64,000 nt of DNA from Cristatella mucedo (GCA_009760855.2 WPIO01000011.1:4638501-4702500); one strand, 5' to 3'; numbered from the stretch's first letter, positions 13,890 through 28,422 are shown. The notes: generated by a model from the sequence alone, not told the origin. Numbers and translations: made by a program.

Positions 13890-16800
13890 TAATATATATA
13901 TATATATAGATAGATATGAAGTATTTGCTACTGACCTAGGTGCGGGAGAGGCAAGAATCTCAGGCGGAAGGAAAAGCATGGTCTGCTGTTAGTTGTTGTG
14001 TTGAACGTGGTCTACATGGCATGGTCGTAGCAGGCGATTTCGTGCAAAGTTAAACAATAATATAGCTTCAGGCAATGCTATGTATACCTTTGGTTGAACT
14101 TTAAGCCTTGAAGCAGTTATTTCTCTTATCCAGTAAATAGGTTACGATTACTCTCACGTGCTTGGTGAGATATACGTCCCCGCAGATAAGCGCAGAAAAA
14201 GCCGAGGTCTAAGCTTAGTTCCATTCCTTCATAAAGACATCCAATGCTCTCTAAAAACAGCTAAGCTCTAAAAATCAGTGCTAGAGGCATCCCTATGCAG
14301 GTTAATAATATTACTAAGTTTCTATTGCACTCTTAGAAAACCAAATCTCTTTAAAGGCCCTTAATTACACTGAAAAAAGAACCACGTCGCTTATTAAAAG
14401 AAATCCTGACGCAAAATGTATCCCTATGCACAGGATATACAGGAAGTAGGTCACTATTCTTGCAGCGTGCTGTATACGTAAAATAATAGGTGGACTCGGT
14501 AGAAAGTAAACCCGAGAGAAGACATCCTAAGAAGAGTAATCCTGCTTAGACCAGTTCTCGAGCCTCGTCCTGGCCTATAAGCAGAGAGCGAATCCTACCG
14601 ATGTCACCTTGTCAAGGTCACCTTGCCCCCTGATTTCTTTACGTATCTACCAACGGAGAGCAAGCAGGACTACAGTAGAGCCCAACGCTCTGCCTGCCAA
14701 GGAATCCTTTCATGTTTCGTAGCTGGGTCAGGTGGCCTGCTATGCTATCTATGTGCACCGTTTTGCAGTTGCTTGCTTGCCTCACCTTTTCCCGATTGCA
14801 GTAGGAGAACGCCTCATTAATCGGCCTTCCCCAGAGCTTGCACTTAAGCGCCTTAAGGAAATCAATCAAAACTGGTCCCTCGTAGAATATGATGTAGTTC
14901 TTTGTCATGCCGAAGCTGTGAAAGTAGCTAAGGCCCAGAGATCTCCTGCTGGGAAGGCTGGCCACGATCCGCGCGCCCCGCCAGCTCTCGCCGAGGTCTG
15001 CAATAGATAGAGGCGAATCGTAAGTTGCAAGCTGGCGCATATCTTTCTCGGGGCTAAAAGTGCAATCCGCTTGAGCGAGCGGAATACCACTAGCACGTTG
15101 CATACATTTCCTTAAAAGTTTGAGGAGAGGAGACTTGGCGAGCAAAATATTAAGAAAGGGTCCGGGCGAGGGAAGCCATTACTGGACAAGTGACATTTCC
15201 CAAGTCCCGCCTCCTAAAGTAGCACGTCTGTATAAGACTTAAGGTAGAGAAAGGTATTAGCGAACTAATCTGGTATTGTTTAATATTGTATTGGCCGAGT
15301 GTTCGCTCGTGATATCATCGTCAATGTCGAAGCTCTATTGCAGCATTCGCTGAACCCGACTCTGACCTAATCCAAAAGTCACTTTTGCTGTGCGAACTAG
15401 CCTATGTAGACTCTGGCAAGCAACAAGGCATCTCAATGCACAATTTAAGACGGGTTTAAGCGATTATAAAAGCAAAGAAAACTGGCTGCAATGTAGTGAC
15501 AACAGCATTTTTAACTCAACCACACCACATACTAAGCGCACTGATTTCCTAATAGGCTCTGTTGCACAGAAGGACTTCTGATCATTGCTCACATAAGAGT
15601 AGCCCAATATCGTAATCACTTCTATTTTCAGAGCAGTTGATATCACGTAATTGAATCAGTGGAGAAGAATATGAGCGAGGGGCAGAATAAGAAAATGAAA
15701 GTTGATGCTGACAGAAGAACTCATTTACGCGATACCACTGGATGGCAGCAGAAGAAGGAAGTGGTGGAATACCACGTGACCAGTGCACAACCTGTGGAAG
15801 GTGCTTCGACCGACCACGGGGTTACCTTAAGAGCAGGGCACTTGTAGCGTCAAAGGCCCCACTGCACGGTTCCTGCCGTGCCGTAAACTCAAAGGTATAT
15901 AGATAAAAAAAATGCAGAAGTAGGAATCAAGACCATCACACCGCCCGCACTGGAGCAAGGGCTGCACAAATTCATAGCCTAGTTGCGAAGCAGTATCCTT
16001 AGATCAGCCGCTCAACCTTTGTCGTCTGGTAGTGCGGGAGGCACCTTGAACACGTGATACGCCGGTCTGCCTCGCTTGAACGTCGAGCCGATATTGTATA
16101 CCGAACCATCGTGGTCCCGGTGAGGGTGTGCAGTAGTCATGTCAACGATAGTCAACTGAAGCTGCATAAAAAAAGAGCCGGTTCAAGCTCGCGGCGGTGA
16201 CGAGTACCAACATCATCACATGCCGAACGCTCAATTCCTATTGGAAAGTTTGACCCGCTGCCACGTGTAGCAGGCAACCGACGAGCCGGTTGCATGAATG
16301 TCAGCTGTACTTGCCGTCTGTTCGGTAGCTAGGTCGTTAGCGCTAACGATGTGACCGTACTTGGCGTCACCTACGACCATAAGCTTACTACCGTTGGGAA
16401 GCACGTTGACATTCGTGTTGTCCGTTTCTTCTGCGGAATGAAACATCGCGCCGAACCTAGAAGCAATGCAGAGAACACGTATGAAATTCACATAAGCTGG
16501 TGGGCAGACAGCAACGCCCGAATTGCTTTCTCTGAAATAGAACAAAGTCTCGCCAAACAAACGACAAAGTCTAACCTTTCCACAGCCCATTCACGGCATA
16601 TGAAAATAATTTGATCAAACAGGATTTCCCATCGGCACAGCCGGATTGTGTAACTAACTTCGTATAAGAATAACCACATACCTCTTAAGAATACCCTCGT
16701 ATGGATCAGAGGGTGGCACAGTTCCGAATTCGGGATGAACTATCTTGTTCGAAACGCTGTTGATCTCAAAGGTGTTACTTCGCAGATACCTGCAACAGTC

Positions 16801-18843
16801 ATGCAAATAGTACAGGACGATAAAATTATCGGTCTGTTGAAGTTCGAGCTGTTGTTGCTGAGCTCTCGTTCTGCTTCGACAGTCACCGCTTGGTATTTAT
16901 GGATTATTGTAGGTCGTATCAGCTCATTTTTTCAAGGCCTAGTACAAATTTTTATAAAAAGCTGCAGGAATCTTATATCAATAATCAAGAAGTGTTAATG
17001 CCAAGTGTTGTACGCCTTCTTAACCGCTCACACACAATCATACTGCCCAGCAATACCTATGGGTTCTAAGCAGAGCTTTTGTCCAAATACTTCATAGGCA
17101 GTCGATCTCACTGCCAGCCATGCCGTATCGCTGCAGCCCATCCTAATTACGCACGGGTCTCTCCTTTGGCCTAGGGGTCAGGTGCCCAAACGTCACGACC
17201 CAGACGGTGCCTTCGATTCCTGCTGCAGGCAATTCTTTACTGACCACTGCAATCGGAATTGATGCAGATTGCATTCTGCCGGCTGATAATATATAATATA
17301 AATGAGATTATTAAATAGGCCAATATAATAATAGGCCAACCTATAATATTTTCCTTTCACCCTTATTCTCTTTCCTCATTTATGCCGCTACTGAACTCAT
17401 CTCTAAATTGTTTGAAAGGCTAAGATACCACTTGTTGTTAATTCTCTGTCGCAAACGTTCTCATTACGAGGAGCGTAGACCTGCTGCTGCCCACCAAAAA
17501 ATATCCTAAATATGTTCCTTATTACCGTTTATGTTTCTTCCCTTTAAAATAGAGATTGTCAGACCACTTATTAAAAAGCTGGCACTACATGGCATGACCC
17601 TAAGCAACTTGGCGACAGAAGCTTCTGCACTGCGTGTTCTAGACCGTGGAGCTTGCTTCCACAATTCTTGCGAAACGACATCTACTCTCCTGCTGCTGAC
17701 TGTAGCACATTCTTTCCAGCTGTCCTGAGCTGCTACTTTCATGCTACTCACCACCTAAACTGCCCTTCTGACTCAGCTACGCCTCTTACTTTCTCTTTGT
17801 TCAGTGAGATGAAGTCTGCTTGCTAACGCATGCACACCGAAAGCCGCTTCAGCTTTGAGTGGGTTATAAAAACTCCTTCGCTAACACCCACTCAGTCTTT
17901 GTGGATTTGTGAAGTTACAGCAGGAGATGCATTACAGTAACTTTAGTTCCATCTCTCTGCTGCTTGTCCTGCCAAAGATACGAGAATAAGAGGAGACCCG
18001 GCATCGAAAGGATCTAGGTGTCATATTCCAAAGCGACCTCTCGTTAGACGACCATATCAGCTCCACAGTCAAATCCGCCTATTTTCAGCTTCATAACATC
18101 GCTAAAATTCGGGCTTGTTTAGATAAAGATACCACGTCCAAATTGGTCCATGCATTCGTGGCATCCCGTCTCGACTTCTGCAACTCACTGCTTACTGGCC
18201 TACCAGCATGTGCGATCAGGCGATTGCAGCTGGTGCAAAACTCGGCAGCTAGACTTGTCTGCCGTGAGCGTCGCAGTTGCCACATTACTCCACTTCTCGC
18301 CGACCTGCACTGGCTACCAGTCAAGCAACGGATTGACTTCAAGGTTTTGTCGCTCACTTTTAGGTCCCTTCATTCTATGGCTCCAGCCTATCTCTCCGAC
18401 ATACTCCACGATCAGGCCAAGCATCGTACCACCCGCTTTTCGGAATCCAACAGTCTACAAATACCTCGTACAAACCTTAAATCCTTTGGAGACCGTGCAT
18501 TTAGTTCATATGCTCCCAAAGCCTGGAACTCCCTCCCGACCTGCATCAGAACATCTGCTGACCTGACCAAATTTAAAAGGAACTTAAAAAACACACCTAT
18601 TTAGGACAGCATTTAGTGGGTCCCTGTGATTCATCCTTGATGTGCTTATGCGTGCTGACACTGTGCATGCTGCCACTAACCAAATTTGCATGCTGACCCT
18701 GTGCATATCACCCCTAACCATATTATTCCTGTCGTTTGTTTTTCAAGCATGATTTTACTCACCATTCAATTGCATTTCACTTTACAGCAAATGTAAAGCG
18801 CCTAGAGAGAGATTAAGTTCTCTGAGGGCACTTTATCAAGTGA

Positions 18844-18875
<32 letters not shown>

Positions 18876-19745
18876 AGGATCATCTTAAGGATCATTTAAA
18901 GGATAATCTACAGGATCATCTAAAGGATCATCTAAAAACCCATCTAAAGGATCATCTAAAGGATCATCTCAAGGATCATCTCAAGGATTACATCTCAGGC
19001 TCGTCCGAACTTGATATCAAGTCCCAATAGGGAATTAGAGCTTTCAACTCCACATAAGTTACTCTGCTTTAGGTTTACAATGACCATCTGAACAATGTCA
19101 ATCTGGGCAGAGAATCTCTGCTGGTTCTTCTAGATCTATTGGCAGCACTGACCTCAATAATATAATAAGTAAATACAAATACCATACATTTGTATGGCAC
19201 TCTTATAGACTAAATCTCTATCTAGGTGCTCTACATATGCTACAGGGTTCGAGCCCACGACCTTGATTGCTAAGGAGGAGCATCTTATCCGTGGGCCAAA
19301 CCAGGGCAACATATAGGCCACCAGATCCTTCTTGAGTGCATCTCGACAGGCCTAGGAATCACTGGCACGCCAGGTCCACGCCAGGTCCTGTAAGAGATGT
19401 CAGAGTGTAGACTCAAACGGTTGTCAATCATCTGGGAAGCCTTAAAATACGTGTCACCTCATGCATTGATCTAAGGCTCCCCTCTTTTTATTATCTATAG
19501 TCTTGCTGATACCATTGCCAAACAAATCTTGGCTTTTTGATCTTCGCCGATAAGCTGAGCTCTACCTGTCCTTCGATCGTTCTAAGCCTTGCTCAGTATA
19601 CGACTCACTCAATTTTTTTCGCAGCCCAAACCTATGACATTCGCACTGGGCTAGCCATCAATTTACTGCATATTGACTCGTGTAGGACCAACCTAATATA
19701 TATATATATATATATATATAAAAGAAAATTATTTAATTGCAATAG

Positions 19746-19784
<39 letters not shown>

Positions 19785-22700
19785 CAAACTTAATCTCCCT
19801 CAAATTGAAAGACACCAGTCTTAAGAGTATCTCATCTTGAAACACTCCAGTGATGTCTTCCCGCAATCTGGGCTCGATATGCGAAAACGACTTCTCACTG
19901 GATGAGCACATCTCCACCACTGTCAATTAGGTTTATCTTTAGCTGGAGGACACTGCTAAAATCAGGGCCTGCCTTGAAAAGAGTTCGTCAGCCAAAACAT
20001 CCACTCGGTTCAGTGAAACTTTCTCTTTTCTCAGTGCATGTTTTGCATGCATACCTGTGCGTGATTTTACTGCATGTTACTAACCAGAGATCCTACTAAT
20101 CTGTGGCCTCGAGTGTTTCCTGGTGTGTCTTAATATGCTAGCCTAATCACGGTCCTTGTTTGCTTTTGCGTAATAGCCTCAGCAGGATACCGCGGACTTA
20201 TAGTTAGTAATTCTCTTCTCGCTAGCTGTAAGGCACCTGAATTGACAGATATTTATCTTAGGTTAAGTAAAATGACCTATTCTTATTTTGAAGTAAGAAA
20301 GTTGGCCGAAGGTATGTATTGTGCATTTCGGAGCATAAGCCTCTTGCACTAGCTGGCAGTTCAAGTGAATTTTGCATTTACTTGTGTACTTAACCCTGAA
20401 TATGTTCGAGCTGTAAATTAAATTTTAAAATTCAGCAAGAGCCTGTACTGCATTCAATAAGAGGTTTGCAACTGCTGGACAGGAAAAAATCCAAGGCTCC
20501 TCGGCGTCAGAGCGATGAATTGAAGCTGATTGCCCATGACTATCTTTTGCCAGGTAATTTTAGGAAAGTCCTAAGGAAGTCACCCAGAAGCCAATCCTTC
20601 AAAGTTATCAGTGCATGACAGTGAATACAGATATAATACATCTAAATGAGTACATGTATTTGCGACATCCCGTCTCAGCTTCTGTAACTCACTGCTAGCT
20701 GGTCTACCAACCTGTTCATTCGGGCGCTTAAAGTTGGTGCAAAAATTTGCAGCTACTCTTATGTTGGTGGACATTTTTTTGCAGCTAATCTTGTCTGTCG
20801 TGAGCGTCGCAGTTGCCCAATCTCACCACTTCTAGCTGATCTGCACTGGGTCCCGGTCAAGCAATGCATCGAGTTCAAGGTTCTGTCACTCACTTTTAGG
20901 TCCAATCATTCTTTGGCTCCAGCCTACTTATCAGATCTACTCCCGCATCAGGCTAAGCATCGTACCACCCGCTTTTCTTAATCGAATCGTTGACATAAAT
21001 CTCGTACGAATCTCAAGTGCTTTGGAGACGGTGTCTTTAGTCAGTATGCTCACATAGCCTAAATCACACTTGCAGATGGCCTCCCGACATCCCCCTGACG
21101 TAATGACATTTCAAAAAAAGCTGACGACGTGTATATTTATCACAGCATGTCGTCCTTTGTGTCCTTATGCACGTGCTGACACTGTGCGTGCTGCCACTAA
21201 CCACATTTGCATGCTGACCCTATGCATGTCACCTCTAACCAAGTCATGCTTGTTGACATTGAGTATGCTGCCATTAACCATTCGATCATGCTTCATTTGC
21301 AGCACCTACAAGGTGCCTCTGAGGAGATTAAGTTCTCCGAGTTCTATAACAAATGTATTATTTTTTTATTACTATTATTATTTTTTTATTCACACCTCCC
21401 TCATCAAACCACACTTCCGTTTAGACGGCGCTAGTTCATTAGGCATCATGCTTTACTTTTAGTGGTCGGAAGCTAAGCTTTGACAAAAACTGCTCGGGCT
21501 CTGCAAAGTAAATTATTAAAGCACCTCCAGCGTGTGGAGGATGCGGTGTGGACCACAGAGCATATGAAACCTGTGTAGCGTGGAGCATGCACAAACCAGT
21601 TAGCAAAAGCACGAAGCATTCAGCTAGAGCGTGGAACGTGCGATTCATTCCATATCCCGCAGGACATTGACCAGCGGTTCCAGGATTCAGTAGGCGCACT
21701 GACAATAGACTCCTTAGTTACCGCTGCCCCGGTGGTTGTAAATTGAATAAAAATTAACAATGATTTTATGGCCGAACGCAATTCACTTCCGGTTAGCCCG
21801 GCTGGAAGGGGGCGTCTCACGATGTGTGTAAACATACGTATGGCAAGTAATTAGCGAGATTAGCCATGATTAGCTTGGAATAGCCGTTCGTCGAAGCTGG
21901 GTTTTTTCTAGGGGGCGGAGTAACGGTAAACGGGTTAAGGTTAATGCTATTAGATTGTAATAACTATCAGTCGAGAGTTGACCTTGGGGCGTGTCAATAT
22001 TTAATAAATTCTACTTTCATTAAATAGTTTCGAGTAATGATTTGGAATTCTTTTATGATTGAGAATATTTTGTTTCCAAAGTTTAATGAGAAACATCGCA
22101 TATTAAGGAGAATTATCGCTTTATTAGCCTTATATTCCCCAAAGCTCAAACTAGTGAGTTCGATAAACTACTTCCAGTGTAAACCTATCCTAAAAATATT
22201 TTTTGCTATGTGCCGGTCATACTTCATGCAATGTATCTCCGTCAGTAACTCCACAAAGTCATAAAGACCATGTGGGTGTTATGCAGGAGAGTTTTGTATA
22301 GCGCACTCACAGCCTAAGCGGCTTTCGGTACGCATTCGGTAGCCAACAGACTTCGTCTCACGCAACAAAGAGAAAGTGGGAAGCAAAACAGAGTTAGGAG
22401 AGCAGTTGAGGTAGTGAGTAGCATAGAAGTAGCAGTTCAGGACCACTGAAAAAGATGTGCCATAGTCGGCAGTTGGAGAGTAGGTGTCGTTGCGCAAGAA
22501 TTGTGGAAGCGAGTTCCACTGTCTAGGACCTGCAGAGCTAAAGCTTCTGTCGCCAACTGTCTTTAAGCGGAGGAATGGGACAGCCAATTTATTGTCCACA
22601 CAGGACCTGAGGGCGCGAACAGGCTGAAACTGATGTAGCAGTTCAGCTAGGTACGAAGGAGCCAAGCCGTGGCGGGCCTCGTGGGTCAGCATAAGAACTT

Positions 22701-25700
22701 TGCTCTGTATCGTTTGCTCAACCGGCAACCATCCTAGCTCTTTCAGCAAAGGTGACACGTGCTCAAACCGCTGGGACTTGAAGACCAGCCTTGCAGCCAT
22801 ATTCATAGTCCGCTGTAGTGGCATAATAGCTTTCTTTGGCAGCCCAGCCAAAAGGGAATTACAATAATCAAGCCGAGACAGAACTAAGGAGCTAGTTAAA
22901 TTTTTTACAAGCCACTGTGGGAGACAGCTTCTAATCTTGGATAGGGATCGGATGTGATGGCTAGCTGTAGAGGCAGTCTTCTGAATGAAGCTTTTGAAAT
23001 TAAGGCAGCTGTCGAACACGACACCTAGATTACGAGCACATGGTGAAGGTCGCACAATAGCATCGCCTATTAGAACAGCAAAGCCTTTTAATCCAGCCAC
23101 ACGCTTAGGGTGTCCTATGAGAAGCAGTTCGGTTTTATCGTCATTTAATTTCAGGAAGTTTTCCGACATCCAGGATCGAATATCGGCAAGGCAAGCATTT
23201 CAATCGTCAAAAATTCGGATTTTATTTGTAACTTGTTTGTCTTTTGAAAGGCCATCTTTCAAAAGAATCGAAGTTATGACCTCTTTTTCGGACATTCCGC
23301 CGAAATTTTCCAATGCCCTGTATATGGAATGGTTACCCTAATTAAGTTGAGTAAAATGAGCTCATCCCCTGAACGCCCTACACCATTCCCTCTCTGGTCT
23401 GCCCTGGAAGAAATACTTAGCCTATATTTAACTTTAGCTATATGTCTATGCTTCACTTGATAAAGAAAGGTTTTCCCAAGTCTTCCAACGTTCGGCCACC
23501 ATCGTTCGACCGCCACATTAGAAGCCTGCATTGGATTTCAACGTCCTTGAAAGCTGTCACCTTTTCGTTCTTCCCTTTCTCTCCAGGATTCTCTCGAAAC
23601 AATTGTCCATAAGCAGCTTGCGGAGCTCAATGACAAAAGGGAAGAAACAGGAACAGCTTTGTTCAGGATTCAAGAGACACCACTCCCCTGAAACTGCACT
23701 TCTCCATCAGACCAACAAAAATCTGAGATGCCGGGGTATTGGTAACGTTGACGCCTCGGTACTTTCACATAACAAACTACACTCGACACTGTTGATCGTA
23801 ATAACCTACCAGATCTATTGATAGCAAAGATCGGTGTGGCAGATTTGGCGTGGTTTGAAACGTGCTGGTCCCATCCCGTCTTCAGTTCCGGTCGGGTGGT
23901 GTTCCACGTCTCATTCAGCAGACTAGTCTCGTTCGGAGTTACACTCTCTGGGTGCATTCACGGCCCTCTGAGTTTTTCATTCATATCGAGTCTCTTGGAA
24001 GAGTGCTAAGAGCCTACGTGATCGGGTAATGCTTCTATGCCGACGGTACCCAGCAACACTTGTCATTTGAATGCATCCGAATCAGCTGCAGTGACTGATA
24101 AACTGAATTTAAATCCCTTGCAGAATGCTAGATCCTGTATATCGGCTAATTTCTTTCTTTCGTTTAGGGGTGATAAAAACCAAACTCAAGCTCAAAGCAT
24201 GGGCTGGACTAGGAGACGCTGCTCTTCTAATAGGTGATACTGCATTGCGACCACTATGATGTGCTCGGAAGTTGGGTGTTCTCTTGTATAACTAATTGAC
24301 GTTTAAACGTCTTATTGAGAAGACTACTGTCACAGCTAGCCGTCATGTTCAATCCCTGTCTCAGATTAGGGACTTAGGGAGCTGTCTACCACAACGTCTG
24401 GCAATAGACTTTACAATTTACTGGTTCAGTCTCGGCTGGGCAACTGCGATTCCATTTGGCCTTTGACCTTTGAAAAGGAGCCTTTGCAGCTGCAGGTGGT
24501 GAATAACCTGCTGCAGGAGTTTCCTTCACAAACCAAAGAGGCATACTTCACAAACCAATGTGTCTCCGTTCGCGAAGTCATGGTTGATCAACGGATACAG
24601 AGAAAATTTCAAAGTCTTACCCATTTTGCTCACAATGGCTTACCTACTTTCTTTCTATATGAACTTCGGCACCAGTTTCAGCTTCTTCGTAACACCATGG
24701 TCTCCACGGACAATTAATGAGTAGTTCCATTGCTTTGCTGAAAGAGCATTGACCACAACAACTTTTCCTCTGCAGGTCCCAGACTGTGGAACTCAACATT
24801 TTAACATATTTCACGTTAATTACCATCGTGCGTTTGTGGGCTGAAAGGAAGTTGTATGAGAAATCGGTCATTCGAATAATGTTACCTATTAAAGAAAATT
24901 TCTTGTTTCATAGCTCAAGCTAACTCACAGAGAAAACCTTGTATTGTATAACGATTACATATCACCACAACCTAAAGGGTTAACCTAGGGTTTGGGTGTG
25001 AAGATCACTTCATTCATGTCACCTCATCAGTCGCCGGCAGCAAACTTAGATTCCGCCGGGGGATTGCTACTAGCAGACCACTGAAGACATCGTCTAGTGA
25101 CCGAAGACTTTCAAAGTAACTAGGAAGGGGTCTGCAGGGCAAGTCTAGATCAGCACGAAACCAATCACTGCGAGCACAATAATGTGATCTGCAGCCAACC
25201 GGCACGCGGAGCTCAGACTATCCTTACAGGGGGTCGATGTATGTGACTATATAAGTGGCTTTGAGTCATTCTTTGGCGTTTTGCTAGTTTGCTAGCTTGT
25301 CTTCTCGATGTCCGTCTTCCTCCTATCGCCTTCCTCAAGGGCTAAACTGTCTTTGGCCCCAAAAACTCTGTGCAAGTTTTCGGAGTGACCTGCATTCATC
25401 ACTGTGCACCTACAGTTTGCTGCTGCCGCGCAGGTCGACACCTCATCTCGATCGAGCATGCCAAATCTTTAATCTTAAAATAAGACAAAACCAGTCCACG
25501 CACTTGGCAGGTATTAACTGGGGCTTGTGGGTCTGCAACTTCCTTCGTGCTTGAAGCGTATTTTCTGTCAGCAATATCAACAAAGAAACCTCTTTTATTT
25601 GCACCAAACATTTTTAAATAGACCAGCTATCCGCCCGTTGAACGTAGCAGGTCGCCAATCGCTACACAGGTGTGTTGTCCGTGTCCACCTTAGACGTCTA

Positions 25701-28189
25701 ATGTTACGAGTACATTGCATACCAAGCAAACTGCGAGCCGAGCTTAGCTCCGAAGCCTACCAACCTGTACGTGACTCGAATGGGCGGCCCCAGCAGCCGG
25801 CTGCTTCTCTCAGAAGCTGTTTAAGTGTCTTGCATTGGCTCGCTTTGAGGCTACCATGAGGCTACTCGCTTTGAGGCTACTCGCTTTGAGGCTACTCGCT
25901 TTGAGGCTACTCGCTTTGAGGCTACTCGCTTTGAGGCTACTCGCTCTGAGGCTACTCGCTTTGAGGCCGGGGCACCGATCCATGAGGATGCAACAAAACA
26001 CTAATCCGACGCTACAGGCTCCCGCGGGCACGGTCCCCTTCGGCGAAAGAGGCTGTCCCTTTGAAACTATCCGAAATTGCTTGCGTGCATTAGAATGTCT
26101 GCAACCGCCTCTCAACCTATCAATCTGGCGGGTCACACGCCGATAAAACACTGCATGGGCGATGGCACCTTTTCGAATCCAAATATGTCACAGGAATACC
26201 GCCCAGGCATCTCCTTATCTATCGACATTGCCTTGACCGACCATTGCGTACCCCAGATTCAGCCCAGAATAGAGTGTGATAGCCTCTGTTGAACTACTGA
26301 TAGCAGTAGACTCGTTCTGGTATGCGTGTCACGTGTGCTAGCAGAAGTGCTTCCGCGTGCCCAGCAACAGGACATTAACAAAACTCCCTCTTTCTGGCCT
26401 CGCCTTTTCCCCCAGAGATGCATGTGTCGTCGCAGCGCCCGAATGACAGCTGACACATACAAAGCAACGAGAGGAGCTTTTCTAGTAGGCCAGTCTTACC
26501 AGCCTTGCCAGCGTTTGCCAGGTGGCGACAGTCGCCCACTACATCAGCTGTCAACTGAGAGCCCGATTTTTCACTGACCAGAGGGTGAGGGGCAGCTATC
26601 GAAGAGGAGACAAAAGAGCGGGACTCGAGGGAGGAATGAAAGGAGTGAACGAACGAACAGAAGGGACGAGGAGGGAGGGGAAGGAAGAGGTGACTACGGG
26701 GAAACAGAGACCAGAAAGTGGGCAGGTGGAATAGGAAACACTTTGCAGAGCATACTAACTGAAGACCTGATCACCAACAGATTTCCATTTCGGTTCGAAT
26801 AACAGAGAGACGACTGGATGTTGCGGAGCAGGTGGCGCTAGAACACACTGAAGGAGTAAGGTCAGATAGATTGGCTGATGCAAGCGATTAAAGCGAAGAG
26901 TAAGTCTGAGAGAGGATGTTGATGTTGAACCAATGCTTGATTGGGGGCCAGCAAAACTCAGACTGAAGTGGTGTGATGCTGCAAGTAGAGGCAGGAGGGA
27001 AAGAGGGAAGCAAGGTAATGAGGGACGGTATGACAAAGAGTTGAAGGAAGGGCACTAGATCAAATGTTTTATTACTATTATTATTATTATTATTATTATA
27101 ATTGTTATTATTTTGAGGAGTTTTCTAGATAAGCCTTAGCCAAGACGGGCTCGCATAGGCCTATAGGTTGATTCTTTTTTCCATTACAGTGGGGGCTTGC
27201 AGCTTATTATTTATTATCTTATTATATTGCTTATCATTTTTCAGTCGGTTGAATTTGTTTTTGCAGTTTGATCAGTGCTATCGTGATACCAGTCCCACTT
27301 CAGTCTGCGAAGCCGAAAGATTTTTTTATGAGGCTGTGCCTTACATACAACTTTGTCGCAGCTAGCTGTAAAGGATTCAAGGTGTCTCAAAACCATAATT
27401 GTGGAAACTACGAAACAAACTTAAACGCAAATTTAAAAAATCTATTGCCACCAATAGAACTCGGCAGATGCACGCACAGCCACATGACGATTGACACAGT
27501 ACGAGAGTCTAGCCATCTCCGAGTCGGTCCTATCGAGCTCGATCAAACGGATTGATAAGGTGGCACCTTCCACTAGCGTGACCAGCTGGCTGAGAGCCAA
27601 GAAATGGTCACATGCCGCGCTCGTTGCCCATAGGGCCACTGCTGCCGGTATCGTTACCCACTCTCTTCCCTGGAGGCTGGAAAACCCGGTGGGTGATCAC
27701 CCTTAGCATCTTAGCTGGACTGCCGATGGTACAATAAATTAACCGTTCTATTCCTCCGCTTAAAGACCGTTGGCGACAAAAACTTTAGCTCTGCAGGTCC
27801 TAGACTGTGGAACTCGCTTCCATAATTCTTACGCAATGACAACTACTCTCCTGCTGCCGACTGTGGTTCATCCTTTTCAGCGGTCCTGAGCTGCTACTTC
27901 CATGCTACTCACTACCTCAACTGCTCTCCTGACTCTGCTATGCTTCCCACTTTATCTTTGTTGCGTGAGACGAAGTCTGTCGGCTACCGAATGCGTACCG
28001 AAAGCCGCTTAGGCTGTGAGTGCGCTATACAAAACTCTCCTGCGTAACACCCACATAGTCTATATGGCTTTGTGGAGTTACAGACGGAGATACATTGCAT
28101 TACATTACTCCAGGAGAAGACCCAATTAACGTGCGAACGAAAATAGAGAGAGGGAGATACAGAGAGTGAGGGAGGGGGATGAGGAGAGA

Positions 28190-28280
<91 letters not shown>

Positions 28281-28422
28281 CGATACGACAGCTAGAGTTA
28301 GAGGGTGAGAGAAAGCGATAGCAGCGAGAGAGTGAAAGAGAGGACAAGAGATTCAATAAGGTACAACAAAAATGAGATAGGGTCAGAGAAGAGGCAAACC
28401 GCAGTGGTATGGCCATTTGAGA

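Larger units (their letters stand above)
19005..19995 (+). mobile_element. LINE family A, degenerate RT to post-RT, interrupted
   Basis: RT motif A remains as CTGGTTCTTCTAGATCTATT (LVLLDL) near 19.12 kb. The part after the nested SINE resumes at about 19.32 kb (AATCACTGGCAC), and LSSTCPS-type RT remnants lie near 19.55 kb. Two AT runs at 19.7-19.8 kb interrupt the copy, which ends around the SLDEHISTT-like block near 19.9 kb. No reading frame survives. Confidence 0.65.

Noticed and set aside
14639-15145. Reading the whole 168-codon minus frame as one exon
   Set aside because: Only 14786-14997 matches the family and is bounded by good splice sites; the ends are intron.
18874-18995. CRISPR-like array of short repeats
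   Set aside because: Units are directly tandem without spacers and the genome is eukaryotic.
25835-26146. Leucine-rich repeat protein (LRLLALRLLAL)
   Set aside because: The pattern is simply the 15-bp minisatellite read in frame; it lies in an intron with no splice context.
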